From assembly GCF_014648995.1 (NCBI RefSeq), contig NZ_BMSE01000002.1:248001-312000 (forward strand): a stretch of DNA of 64,000 bases. Direction: 5' to 3'. This DNA comes from Streptomyces massasporeus. Its GTDB lineage: Bacteria; Actinomycetota; Actinomycetes; Streptomycetales; Streptomycetaceae. Position numbers and translations under genes: made by a program. This document shows positions 19,290 to 29,900 of this stretch, piece after piece (the first letter of the stretch is position 1; each line of letters begins with the position of its first letter). The notes beneath the pieces were generated by a model. That model ran no database searches. It saw only the letters and a program-made list of their open reading frames with translations, and had not been told where the DNA came from.

Positions 19290-21284
19290 CTACGGCTTGA
19301 GCCGGCGCGCCACGGCCCTGACCAGGTCGGTACGGGAGACCTGAAGAGCGAAGGCCTCGCCCTGGTCCGCCGCGGGCTTCGCATACCAAGGGAGGCCGCG
19401 GCGGCGCCACTTGGCGGGAACGAGGTCCTCGGGGACCGGCGGCAGGCCCCACGCCCAGCCGCCGAGCCGCAGTTGTCCGGCCCACAGCCCCGCCGGCAGG
19501 TCGGCGACCGGCACCCGCACGACGAGGTCGGCGCCGGACGGCGAGGCATGGGCCGGGAAGACGGCGGTGCCGCCCCGGCCGTCCTCCAGGTGGACGGCGA
19601 GAGCGCCGTCGGGGAAGCCGGCGAGGGTGCAGCGAACGCCGAACTCCAGCTCGGTGGGCGCGTCCGCCGCCCACCGCACCGTGGACACGCTCACCTGCCG
19701 CAGCACGCCATGCTTGCGCTCGCCGATGTCGAGGGTGAAGTTGCCGTGCGGTGTGGTGGTGTAGAGCGTGACGGCGCGGGCCTGGCCGCCCCTGTCCACG
19801 ATGTGCGTGGCTGCGGCTCCCGACACGGATGCGTCCCGCTTGCTGCCGATGCGCACAGCTCGGCTGATGCCCTGGGCGCCGATGACGAGGGAGATGTCCC
19901 ACAGTCCGTCGGGCAGTTCGCTGCCGTCCGCGGCGGTGTCGACGTCGACGGAGACCTCGAAGCCGGCCGTCTCGTAGACGTAGTGGCCCTCGTCATCCTC
20001 TGCGCCGAGACCGGGGGTGGGGGTGTGCGCGACCGGCAGCCGGTACTCCGTGCCGCTGTCCCGTTCGCGCAGGAGGAGCTCGGTGGTGACGTCCTCGGTC
20101 GCGATCCGGTGCAGGTAGCCGTGGCCGGTCAGGTGCAGCGAGGATCCTTGCAGCTCGGCGCGGGTGACGCGGTGGCGCACCCCGAGCCGGCGAGTGACGT
20201 CGTAGCAGGCGTCGGGGATGCCGCGGGACGGGTCGCGAAGGTAGGGGTAGCGGGCGTAGGCGCGGCCGCCGTCCACGAGGACGGGTGTGGCGACGCCCTT
20301 CCGGCCCAGTTCGCTCTCGAAGCGGACCAGTTCGAGCAGTTCGTCCAGCATGGTGTGCCGTACGAGGTGCAGGCGCAGGCGGGCCATCGCCGACAGCCGG
20401 TCGTTCAGCCCTTCGTGCCACAGCGGGGCGATGACCTCGGCGAGCCGGGCCAGGGCCTTCTCCTGCTCGGGGCGGGGCTCGTGCACCAGGTGATCGAGGA
20501 GCTGCTGCACTTCGACGGTCAGGTGGCGGTGGGCCAGGTGGTCACGGTCGGGGCCGGGAGGCACCTGTTCCAGGAGCAGATCGACCATGCGGGGCAGGAA
20601 GCGCAGCCGGGGCTCGGAACCACCGGTCCGCAGGGTGATGTTGCCGCTGTCCTCCCGCTCGACCCAGTACAGGCAGTCGTAGTCCGCGACGACGGAGATG
20701 CCGTTCGCGTGCAGATAGGCGGGGGCGACGAAGAGCTGATCCTCGCCGATCTTCAGGTCGGTCGGGAACCGCAGGTCAAGCCGCTCCAGCAGGTCGCGGC
20801 GGAACAGCTTCATGGGGTTGAGGGTCCAGTACACGCGGGACGAGAACACGTCGGTGCGTGGTTGGTTGCGCCGGAACATCGAGGTGGGCGCTCCGCGCCC
20901 GCCGACCCCCACCATCTTGCCGAGCACGATGTCCGTGCCGTTCGCCTCGGCCATGGCGGCCATGCGTTCCAGTGCTTCGGGGGCCAGATGGTCGTCGGCG
21001 TCCAGGAAGAAGACGAACGTCCCTCGGGCGTGGTCGAGCCCCTTGTTCCGCGGGGCCGACGGACCACCGGAATTCGACTGGTGGAAGACCTGTAAGAGCG
21101 TCGGGTATTCCTTCGCGAGACGGTCGAGCTCTTCACTCGTCCCGTCCGTCGAACCGTCATCGACGGCCAGGATTTCCAATGCTTCGGCGCCGATGCTTTG
21201 GTCGGCGACGGAGGTGATGCAGCGCGTGATGTAAGGCATCGCATTGTACGCAGCGAGAACCACGGAAACGGCAGGGCCGGCCAT
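19290..21284 (-). CDS. Family-2 glycosyltransferase with a long beta-rich C-terminal half
   Basis: A 664-residue protein. Residues 1-~230 are a GT2 (GT-A) domain: VSVVLAAYNAMPYI, AVDDGSTDGTSEEL, the DxD-type FLDADDH and GEDQLFVAPA. The middle is helical (~240-370). The last ~300 residues look beta-rich without a recognised family; such tails occur in teichoic-acid and glycan polymerising GT2s. No membrane segment or signal is seen, so it acts in the cytosol or at the inner membrane face. The ATG at 21284 follows GGGGGAG; the longer upstream frame runs through AT-richer non-coding DNA and is rejected. It is divergent from the FG-GAP/Rhs set, and 250 bases separate its stop from desE. Confidence 0.85.
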   Translation of the reverse strand: MAGPAVSVVLAAYNAMPYITRCITSVADQSIGAEALEILAVDDGSTDGTSEELDRLAKEYPTLLQVFHQSNSGGPSAPRNKGLDHARGTFVFFLDADDHLAPEALERMAAMAEANGTDIVLGKMVGVGGRGAPTSMFRRNQPRTDVFSSRVYWTLNPMKLFRRDLLERLDLRFPTDLKIGEDQLFVAPAYLHANGISVVADYDCLYWVEREDSGNITLRTGGSEPRLRFLPRMVDLLLEQVPPGPDRDHLAHRHLTVEVQQLLDHLVHEPRPEQEKALARLAEVIAPLWHEGLNDRLSAMARLRLHLVRHTMLDELLELVRFESELGRKGVATPVLVDGGRAYARYPYLRDPSRGIPDACYDVTRRLGVRHRVTRAELQGSSLHLTGHGYLHRIATEDVTTELLLRERDSGTEYRLPVAHTPTPGLGAEDDEGHYVYETAGFEVSVDVDTAADGSELPDGLWDISLVIGAQGISRAVRIGSKRDASVSGAAATHIVDRGGQARAVTLYTTTPHGNFTLDIGERKHGVLRQVSVSTVRWAADAPTELEFGVRCTLAGFPDGALAVHLEDGRGGTAVFPAHASPSGADLVVRVPVADLPAGLWAGQLRLGGWAWGLPPVPEDLVPAKWRRRGLPWYAKPAADQGEAFALQVSRTDLVRAVARRLKP

Positions 21285-21625
21285 CGGAAAGCTCCCCCGG
21301 GGAAACGAGGCACGCTCCCCTTTTTTGGCTTGGTCAGAGCCCGCCCGGTGGTCAATCCGGGCATGGGGAGGTGCCATATGGGGCGTAAAGATACCATGGA
21401 GTAATAGTGTCTGCAAAGTGGCCTCATGAAGGACTCGCAGCTCGGAGCTGGTTTCGGCCAGTTGGCCTGATGGGTGATTTGTCCGCAACCCGGGGTTGTG
21501 TTGTGGCATCTGGTTCGTGACGGTGAAGGGTTGACATTCTTTACCCGCGCCATTTTTAGTCTGCGCTTACAACTTTCATAGCGGGCGGGGGTGGGTCTTG
21601 CCCGGATGAACCCAAGGGGTGGGGT
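21285..21625. promoter_or_regulatory. AT-richer divergent promoter region of the accessory block
   Basis: A 341-base gap between divergent genes, with visibly lower G+C than its surroundings. A plus-strand promoter is suggested by TTGACA at 21531-21536 and TTTAGT at 21555-21560 (18-base spacing), 65 bases ahead of the FG-GAP gene start. The minus-strand promoter for the glycosyltransferase was not resolved. No gene was found inside. Confidence 0.55.
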
Positions 21626-23176
21626 GTGCGTACGCGTATGCGTCCGGGCTGGGTATTGGCCGCGACTACAGGCGTCTTTGCCTTGGCTATATGCGGCTTG
21701 TCATTGAGTTCGCCGCAGGCCGCGGCAGCCACGTGCACGGCGGGAACATCGAGTGACTTCAACGGCGACGGCGTGACCGACACGGTCATAGCCGACCCGA
21801 CCGCGACAGTGAACGGAGCCAAGGCAGCCGGGCTGGTGCGCGTCGTACTGGGCGGCGGCAAGGGAGTGTCGGAGATCTCCCAGGCGACGAGCGGCATGAG
21901 CGCGTCCCCCGAAGCCGGTGATCAGTTCGGCTTCTCCCGCTCGGTGTACGACATGGACGGGGACGGATGCACCGACCTGGTCGTGGGGGCCCCGTACGAG
22001 GACGTCGCCAAGGACGGGGGCCGACTGGTCGACGCCGGAGCGGTGTACGTCATCCACGGCACTCCGACCGGCATCGGCGCGGGCTCGAAAGTGGAGGGCT
22101 ACACCCAGTCGGAGCTCGACTCCGGCACCTCCACCGAGGCGTACGACTGGTTCGGTTACGCGGTGAGGGCCGGAGGAACCGCGAACGGCACGCCGTACCT
22201 CGTCGTCGGAATACCCGGTGAGAACGTCACCGTGGGCGGGACGACGTACACCGACGCGGGCTGCATCGCCTACCTCCAGGGGACGACGAAGGTGTCGGTC
22301 AGCCAGAAGGACCCGAACGTCCCCGGCGACGTCGAGGCGCATGACCGCTTCGGTTACTCACTCGCGGGAACGAACCGGTTCTTCGCCGTGGGCGCACCGG
22401 GCGAGGCGATCGGAGACGCCAAGTTCGCCGGCGGTGTCAGTGTCTTCAGCCACACCATGGTCGGCGGACTGCCCACCCCCCTCGTGGGACTCGACCAGGA
22501 GGGCCCAGGAATCGGCGGGGCAGCCGAGGCAGGCGACGGGTTCGGTACGTCGCTCTCCATGACGGGTTACCGGCCCGGCGATCAGACGTACAACTCGGAC
22601 GTCCTGCTGGCTGTCGGGACGCCGGGCGAGGACATCGACAAGAGCACCGACGCCGGGGGTGCGGCGGTCTTCCGTGTCCAGCCGTCCGGCACGTACACGG
22701 AGTTGGCGGCGATCGACGCCGTGGACCTCGGAGAGACCCCGGCTGCCGGTGACTTCATGGGGCAGCGCGTGACGATCGCCAACACCGACACCGCGGCCGT
22801 CACGACCTCCGCGTCCGTCCGGCTCGCCGTCGGTGTGCCCGGTAGGGACACCACGACGGCCAAGGACGCTGGAGCCGTCCGGATCCTCCGCCCGCTCGAC
22901 GCAGCGGTGGGCGCGGCCGACAAGATCCTCGTCCGTGGCGCGGGGCTGCCGGGAACCGCGACTGCCCGCGACTACAACGGCATGGCCTTGAACTCGGGCT
23001 CCGTCAACCTTTACGTCGGGATCCCGCACAGCAAGGCCTCCGACTCCCCCAAGGGAGTGCTCCACGTGCTCCCTTGGACGGACATCGACGGCACGACCAA
23101 GGTCGGCACCACGACCTACCTGCCCGGCTCGGGCGGGCTGCCCAACGAGGGCGCGGCGTTCGGAACGGTCGGATGA
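21626..23176 (+). CDS. Secreted FG-GAP (integrin-alpha-like) repeat protein
   Basis: A 516-residue exported beta-propeller-type protein. A Sec signal lies at residues ~1-35 (basic start, ATTGVFALAICGLSL, cleavage near AAAA). About seven repeats follow, each with the FG-GAP pattern 'D-x-F-G-x-[S/A]-[V/L] ... D-G-x-x-D-L-V-V-G-x-P'; clear calcium-loop examples are DFNGDGVTDTVIADP and DMDGDGCTDLVVGAP. Such proteins bind Ca2+ and act as adhesins or surface scaffolds. GTG 21626 follows AAGGGG. Its TGA overlaps the next gene's ATG by four bases (ATGA), so the two are translationally coupled. No catalytic domain was identified. Confidence 0.85.
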   Translation: MRTRMRPGWVLAATTGVFALAICGLSLSSPQAAAATCTAGTSSDFNGDGVTDTVIADPTATVNGAKAAGLVRVVLGGGKGVSEISQATSGMSASPEAGDQFGFSRSVYDMDGDGCTDLVVGAPYEDVAKDGGRLVDAGAVYVIHGTPTGIGAGSKVEGYTQSELDSGTSTEAYDWFGYAVRAGGTANGTPYLVVGIPGENVTVGGTTYTDAGCIAYLQGTTKVSVSQKDPNVPGDVEAHDRFGYSLAGTNRFFAVGAPGEAIGDAKFAGGVSVFSHTMVGGLPTPLVGLDQEGPGIGGAAEAGDGFGTSLSMTGYRPGDQTYNSDVLLAVGTPGEDIDKSTDAGGAAVFRVQPSGTYTELAAIDAVDLGETPAAGDFMGQRVTIANTDTAAVTTSASVRLAVGVPGRDTTTAKDAGAVRILRPLDAAVGAADKILVRGAGLPGTATARDYNGMALNSGSVNLYVGIPHSKASDSPKGVLHVLPWTDIDGTTKVGTTTYLPGSGGLPNEGAAFGTVG

Positions 23177-26100
23177 GCAGCGGATCGGGAAGAGGGAAAC
23201 GCGCCACGATGATCACCCGACGCCGTACGGCCACTGTCGCCGCCACGCTCGTGGCCCTGCTCGCGGCCGGTATGAGCGGTGCGCCCGCCGAGAAGGCCGT
23301 CGCCGCCGATACGAACCCGACCGAGAATCCCGCGACTCCGGCCCTCAGTATGGCCGATGCTCGCATCAGAGCCGCGCAGTCCGGCAAGCCGGTCGAGGTC
23401 GTCAGCCTGCGTGACGAGCGCAGCACCACCGTGGCCAACCCGGACGGGACCTTCACCAGCAGCGAGTACGTGCAGCCGGTCCGCGTCCGGAAGAACGGCA
23501 CGTGGACGGACATCGACACGACGCTGGTCCAGCGGAAGAACGGCACCCTCGCGCCGAAGGCCGCACTGACCGCCATGTCCTTCTCCGGAGGCGGAAACAC
23601 CACCTTCGCCGAGATCGAGAAGGACGGTCGCACGCTTGCCCTGGACTGGCCCGAAAAGCTGCCCGAGCCCACGGCGGAGGGCTCGACCGCCACGTACACC
23701 AACGTACTGCCGGGCGTCGACCTCAAGGTGACGGCGAGTGCCGAGGGCTTCTCGCACGTCCTGGTCGTCAAGAGCGCCGAGGCCGCGGCCAACCCGGAGC
23801 TGGCGAGGCTGGAACTGCCGGTCGACACGTCCTCGCTGGAACTGTCGGAGACATCGGACGGCGGCCTCACCGCCACCGACAGCGGAGCCGGAGGAGACGT
23901 CTTCGAAGCCCCACAGCCCATCATGTGGGACTCCAGCAAGGGCGCGGCCCCAGAGCCCTCCGCCCCGGAAACGGCTGAGGAAGAAACGATCACTCCGCCG
24001 GACGGCGCCCAGGTGGCCGACGTCGCCGTGGACCTGACGCCCGGCACCATGACCCTCACTCCCGACGCGGGCATGCTCGCCGACGCGGACACCGTCTACC
24101 CGGTCTACATCGACCCCGTGGTCAAGACGGCGAACCGCAGCGGGTGGACCATGGTGTCGTCGCACTACTCGACCGCCGAGTTCTGGAAGTTCGGCGACGA
24201 CGAGGGCTTGGGCAGATGCCCCTCCGACGTGTCGTACCGCTGTTCCAGCAACAGCGACGTCAAGCGCCAGTTCTTCGCGATACCGACCGGTGGTTTCAAG
24301 GGCAAGGACATCGTCAGCGCCGAGTTCGCCGTGACGATGGTGCACACCTACAGCGACTCCGGACGCGAGGTGCAACTCGCCCGGGTCAACAGCACGGGCG
24401 CGAGCGCGATCAACTCGTCGACGAACTGGTCCAACCAGCCCTCTTCCAAGGAGACCGTCGCCTCCAAGTCACCGACCAATCCCGCGGGTTCGTGCACCTC
24501 GACCAACCAGAACGTGCGCTTCGGTGTCACGGGCACCGTCCAGAAGGCCGCCGACAACGGCTGGGACACCACGACGTTCCGCCTCAAGGCCGCCAGCGAG
24601 TCGGACACCTCGTACTGGAAGCGCTTCTGCGGCAACGCGCATCTCTCCGTGACCTACAACCGGCCACCGCTCCGGCCGGACCAGGACGACCTGAGCATGA
24701 CGCCCGGCGACACATGCGAATACGGGCGGGCCACCGAGCACTACGTGACCAGGCCTCCGGCCCTGTACGCCGTCGTCAAGGACTACGATCACGGCGACCT
24801 GGGCTCCAACTCGGAGACGCTGCAGGCCGAGTTCAAGGTGTGGTGGACCAACAGCTCCGGAGCGGAGGTCGTCCACTATGCGAAGACGGGAAAGAAGAGC
24901 ACCGTCGACGCGAGCAAGGACGGTCAGACCGGCCAGGCGACATTCAAGTACACCGTCGGTTCCGACCTGTCGAGCGATGAGCACGCAGGATTCTCCCTGC
25001 CCAAGAACACCGTCATAGGCTGGGCGGTCCGTGGCTACGATCAGAAGGCGCCAGGGCCCTGGTCCAGCGATGGTGACCAGACGCGCTGCGAGTTCATCTT
25101 CGACGACACCAAGCCCCAGGCTGCCGCGGTCACATCGGCCCAGTACCCGAGTGACGATGAGCGGCACGCCGGTATCGGCGACTACGGCGACTTCACGATG
25201 GACTCACCGGCACCGGACGTGACGCAGTACAGGTACTACTTCACGGGCCCTCAGGCGGACACCGCCCGTAAGACAGTGAACCCGCGGTCTGCCGGGGGCT
25301 CGGCCACCATCCGCTGGATGCCACCTGCCGAGGGCTCGTACACCCTGCATGTCACCGCGGTCGACGGCGCGGGCAACCCGCAGAAGACGCCGACGAGTCA
25401 TGTCTTCCTGGTCAGCGACGGGCGGGCCCCGGTGGCGGCCTGGACACTCGGTGACGCGAAGAACTCCTCGAAGGCCGCGGGCAGCAGTGGAGCACCGGAC
25501 GCGGCCGCCGGTTCGGGAGTGACGTTCGAAGCGGACGGGCCTCTGGGCTCCGCCGATACCGCGGCGTCGCTGGACGGGACGGAGAACGCCTATCTCGACG
25601 CCGGCAAGTCCGCTGTCGACACCAGTGGCACCTTCTCCGTGAGCGCCTGGGTGATGCTGCCCACGCTGCCCACCGAGAACGTCAACGTGGTCAGCCAGGA
25701 CGGCACCGCTCAGCCCGGCTTCGAGCTGGGGTACGACGTCGACAGCGCGTCCTGGACCTTCCGCATCCCCGTGAGTGACATCGAGTCCCTCGGCTCCTGG
25801 AAGGTCTCCGGCGCGGCGGCCGTGGCCGGTAGCTGGACTCACCTCATCGGTGTCTACGACGCCGAACTCGGCAAGATGATGCTCTACGTGAACGGCGTGC
25901 TCGTCGATGACGACGTCCAAGCGCGCCATACGGCATGGAACGCCGCCGGAGCGCTCCAGATCGGCCGCAGGATCGACCTCGGGGGATACACCAGCCACCT
26001 CAAGGGCAGCGTGGCCGACGTCAAGCTGCACGACCGCGTCATCCCGCCCACCGAAGGGCAGCAGCTCGGTGGCATCCAGCCCCACCAGCTTGCCTACTGG

Positions 26101-26811
26101 CAGCTGGACGAGGCGGCGGCCGGCCTGTCCCCGGAGGCGGCGGGCGGCACCGGTCTGACCCTGGGCGGAAGGGCTTCCGTCTATGTGCCGGACGATTCCT
26201 GCGACCCCGCGGCCGATCCGGAGTGCACACCACCCGCCGCGCCGCTGTGGGGCGACGGCCACCTGGCCCTGAACGGCACCGGCGCCTACGCGACGCGACC
26301 CGCCGGGCTGCTTTCCCGGGAGGACAGCTTCACTCTCACCGCCCGGGCCCGGCTCGCCTCGGCGAAGCCGGCAACGGACCAGACGGTGCTCGCCCTGTCC
26401 GGAAGCAGCGGCAACGCGATCAGGGTGAAGTACAGCGCGGCAGCGGCCCGGTGGCAGCTTGTGGCGACCGAGGCCGGTTCCACCACTCCGGTGACGGTGC
26501 TCGACCCGAATCGTGTGCCGAGTTCACAGGGAGCCGGAGATCACCTTGCGCTGGTCTACAACGCGGTCTTCGGCGAAGTGGTCCTCTACGTCAACGGTAC
26601 GGCGGTGGGCAAGACGGCCTGGGACAACACCTGGGACTTCAACACGACGAGCCTCCAGGTCGGCCGTGCGCTGACCGGAGCCACGGCAGGCGAGTACCTC
26701 TCCGGCGCCATCGACGAGGTTCGTGTGTATCAGGGCCCCCTCGATGCCGCGCTGATGGCGATGGTCTCGGTCCTGCCGGCCGGCGCCAGCATCGAGGAAT
26801 CCTCGGCCTGA
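23173..26811 (+). CDS. Large secreted DNRLRE/LamG-domain protein
   Basis: A 1212-residue exported protein coupled by ATGA to the FG-GAP gene. The Sec signal (residues ~10-45) includes TVAATLVALLAAGMSG. Residues ~60-300 are beta-rich with a 'Y.NV.PG.DL...' segment (TYTNVLPGVDLKVTAS) common in Streptomyces Rhs-associated proteins. Residues ~320-500 resemble a DNRLRE-type domain. Two concanavalin/LamG folds follow at ~790-955 and ~1030-1195, each with 'F(S/T)[VL](S/T)A', 'LYVNG' and a final 'DEVRVY/DVKLHD' strand. It probably binds carbohydrate or cell surface. The gene ends 96 bases before the Rhs gene. The long upstream in-frame extension (from 23074) is the FG-GAP gene in another frame. Confidence 0.85.
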   Translation: MSSGSGRGKRATMITRRRTATVAATLVALLAAGMSGAPAEKAVAADTNPTENPATPALSMADARIRAAQSGKPVEVVSLRDERSTTVANPDGTFTSSEYVQPVRVRKNGTWTDIDTTLVQRKNGTLAPKAALTAMSFSGGGNTTFAEIEKDGRTLALDWPEKLPEPTAEGSTATYTNVLPGVDLKVTASAEGFSHVLVVKSAEAAANPELARLELPVDTSSLELSETSDGGLTATDSGAGGDVFEAPQPIMWDSSKGAAPEPSAPETAEEETITPPDGAQVADVAVDLTPGTMTLTPDAGMLADADTVYPVYIDPVVKTANRSGWTMVSSHYSTAEFWKFGDDEGLGRCPSDVSYRCSSNSDVKRQFFAIPTGGFKGKDIVSAEFAVTMVHTYSDSGREVQLARVNSTGASAINSSTNWSNQPSSKETVASKSPTNPAGSCTSTNQNVRFGVTGTVQKAADNGWDTTTFRLKAASESDTSYWKRFCGNAHLSVTYNRPPLRPDQDDLSMTPGDTCEYGRATEHYVTRPPALYAVVKDYDHGDLGSNSETLQAEFKVWWTNSSGAEVVHYAKTGKKSTVDASKDGQTGQATFKYTVGSDLSSDEHAGFSLPKNTVIGWAVRGYDQKAPGPWSSDGDQTRCEFIFDDTKPQAAAVTSAQYPSDDERHAGIGDYGDFTMDSPAPDVTQYRYYFTGPQADTARKTVNPRSAGGSATIRWMPPAEGSYTLHVTAVDGAGNPQKTPTSHVFLVSDGRAPVAAWTLGDAKNSSKAAGSSGAPDAAAGSGVTFEADGPLGSADTAASLDGTENAYLDAGKSAVDTSGTFSVSAWVMLPTLPTENVNVVSQDGTAQPGFELGYDVDSASWTFRIPVSDIESLGSWKVSGAAAVAGSWTHLIGVYDAELGKMMLYVNGVLVDDDVQARHTAWNAAGALQIGRRIDLGGYTSHLKGSVADVKLHDRVIPPTEGQQLGGIQPHQLAYWQLDEAAAGLSPEAAGGTGLTLGGRASVYVPDDSCDPAADPECTPPAAPLWGDGHLALNGTGAYATRPAGLLSREDSFTLTARARLASAKPATDQTVLALSGSSGNAIRVKYSAAAARWQLVATEAGSTTPVTVLDPNRVPSSQGAGDHLALVYNAVFGEVVLYVNGTAVGKTAWDNTWDFNTTSLQVGRALTGATAGEYLSGAIDEVRVYQGPLDAALMAMVSVLPAGASIEESSA

Positions 26812-26907
26812 CACGTCAGCCCGGAGCGGGCGGCTCGGGTGGCCGCTCGCTCCTTCGCCCTTGCGCACCAGCTTCCCTTGCATCCCCCGAACACTCATGG
26901 AGATGTC

Positions 26908-29900
26908 ATGTCCTCGCCCCCATGGTTCCGGTCCACGAGACCGGCCTGGCGCAGCGGCCGTCGCGGTGCGGCGGTGCTGCTCGGCCTGGCGTTGTCGATA
27001 GGCCTGCTTCCGCAGAACGCCCCCGAAGCCGCGGCCGACGAGGGCATGAAGAGGCCCAAGGCGCAGACGGACCTGGACGATCCGGTCCGGGGGAAGAACG
27101 CCGAACCGAAGGCCTTCAGGAAGACCGACCCGGCCGAGAAGGCAGCGGTCGGGCGGCCCGGCAAGGTCCGCTGGCCCAAGGCCGGAAGCGCCGAGGTCAA
27201 GCTGTCCGGCAAGGCGGCCGAGGCCGCTGGGCTGCCGTTGAGCGCCGAAGCCGCCGGGGGCAAGAAGGCCGCGGATGCCGTCCGCGTGGAGGTGCTCGAC
27301 CAGGAGGCATCCAAGGCGGCCGGTATCGACGGCCTCCTGTTCACCGTGTCCCGCAGCGACGGTGAAGCAGCAAGGGGCGGCGCACAGATCACGCTGGACT
27401 ACTCGGGCTTCGCCGATGCCTACGGAGGCGGCTACGGCTCTCGTCTCCGGCTGGCCCAGTACCCGGCGTGCGTGTTGTCGACCCCGAAGCACAAGGCTTG
27501 CGCGACTCCGACCTACCTGGAGAGCACCAACAACGCGGCGAAGGAGACGCTGACGGCGACTGTGAGCGCCGCCGGCGACACGTCAGGCGTCGCCCCTCAG
27601 CTTCTCGAGGCGCAGTCGGCCGCTTCCTCCGCCACCGTACTGGCGGCCACCGCGAGCAGCGGCGGCGACGGCGGCGACTACAAGGCAACCGGCCTCTCCG
27701 CGTCGTCCGAGTGGGGTGTCGACACCAGGTCGGGTGCCTTCACCTGGACGTATCCCTTGTCCGTGCCCCCCGTGCCGGGCGGGCTGCGGCCAAGCATCGG
27801 CCTGGGCTACAACTCCCAGTCGATCGACGGGCAGACGGCCACGACGAACAACCAGGGTTCGTGGGTGGGGCAGGGCTTCTCCTACGAGCCCGGCTACATC
27901 GAGCGCCGGTACAAACCGTGCGCCGACGACGGCCATGACGACACGTACGGCGACCAGTGCTGGGCATACGACAATGCCACCGTCGCCCTGGCCGGCGGCA
28001 CCTCCGGCGAACTGGTGAAGGACGACGCCACCGGCGACTGGCGACTCGCCAACGACGACAACTCCAAGATCGAGCGCCTGACCGACACGACCAACGGCGA
28101 CGACAACGGCGAGTACTGGAAGCTCACCACCACCGACGGCACCCAGTACTTCTTCGGCCGGAACCGGCTGCCGGGTTACGCGGCAGGCAACGAGGAGACC
28201 GACTCCGCCTGGACCGTCCCGGTGTACGGCGACGACTCCGGTGAGCCCTGCTACAAGGCCACGTTCGCCGATGCCCACTGCTCACAGGCCTGGCGCTGGA
28301 ACCTCGACCACGTCATCGATCCGCACGGCAACGTCATGTCGTACTTCTACGGCAAGGAGACGAACCACTACACGCAGGGTCTGAAGACGGGCGAGAACGG
28401 CAAACCGTACATCCGCGGCGGCTACCTCAAGCGCATCGACTACGGCCAGCGCAAGGACAAGGTCTACTCGGCCAAGCCCGCTGCCCAGGTCGTCTTCACC
28501 CTCGCGGAACGCTGCGTCGGCGCGGCGGCCGACTGCGAGCCCGGGGATCTCACGGACGCCACGGCGGCCAGATGGCCGGACGTGCCCTGGGACCAGAACT
28601 GCAAGGCGAGCACCAAATGCGCGGGTCAGAACTCGCCCACCTTCTGGACCCGCAAGAAGCTGGCGAAGATCACAACGCAGATCCGCACCGGCGATGCCAA
28701 GTACAGCCCGGTCGACGAGTGGAGCCTCGCCCACCTATTCACCGACAACGGTGACAGCTCCAAGTCGCTGTGGCTCGACGGCATCAACCACACCGGCAAG
28801 GTCGGTACGGACGCGTCCGTCCCGTCCGTCAAGCTCTACGGCAAGCAACTCCCCAACCGCGTCGACAAGCTCGGCGACAACATCCAGCCCTTCCACCGTT
28901 TCCGCCTGTCAGGGGTGGAGAACGAGACGGGCGGGGCACTCAGCGTCAACTACGCGCCCAACGAGTGCACACCGGCGAACCTGCCCGCCGAGGACTCCTC
29001 GACCAAGCGCTGTTTCCCGGTGAAATGGAACCCGCCGGGTGAGAAGGACCCGATCCTCGACTGGTTCCACAAGTACGTCGTCGAGTCCGTGACCGAGACC
29101 GACCTGACCGGTGGCAACGGCGACAAGATCACGTCGTACGCGTACGTCGGGGACGCAGGCTGGCGCAAGAGCAAGGCCGACGGCCTCACCAAGGCGGAAT
29201 ACCGTACCTGGGGCGATTGGCGCGGCTACGGCAAGGTGCGCGTCGCCACCTCGAACGGCACCAACTCCCCGTCCAACACGAAGACCGAGCACGTCTTCTT
29301 CCGCGGTCTTCACGGTGACGTCAACGCGAGCGGTGCCACGCGCTCCGCATCGGTGACCGACTCGAACGGGACCTCGTACGAGGACACGGAGTGGAAGGCC
29401 GGTCAGGAACTCGAGACCCTCACCTACGACGGCGCCACTGTCACCGAGAAGTCGGTGGCGGTGCCGTGGACCACGGTGACGGCCACGAGTACCCAGGACT
29501 GGGGCACCCGCAGGGCTCGCTACGTCGCGAACGGTGCGACCGACACCTATGTGGCGCTCGCCATCGGCGGCTGGCGTCGTACGAGGGCGACCACCCAGTA
29601 CGACGCGAAGACCGGGCGGGTCCGCCAGGTCGACGATTACGGCGCGGTCGGTGTCGCCGACAACGAGTGTGTCCGCACCGAGTACGCGGACAGCGAGAGC
29701 CGGCACATGTACGCGTACGTCTCCCGGGTGGAGAAAGTCAGCGTCGAATGCGGCGTGACTCCCGACCGGCGCACCCAGGTCATCTCCGACGACCTGACCC
29801 TCTACGACGGCTCCACCACGCTGGGCACGGCCCCGACCAAGGGCGACGTGACCACCACCAAGCGCCTCGAGTCGCACAGTGGCACGACGGCCACCTATCA

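Noticed and set aside
21285..21509. 75 extra N-terminal residues for the glycosyltransferase.
   Set aside because: They come from AT-rich intergenic DNA, lack a ribosome site, and the GT2 core begins directly at MAGPAVSVVL.
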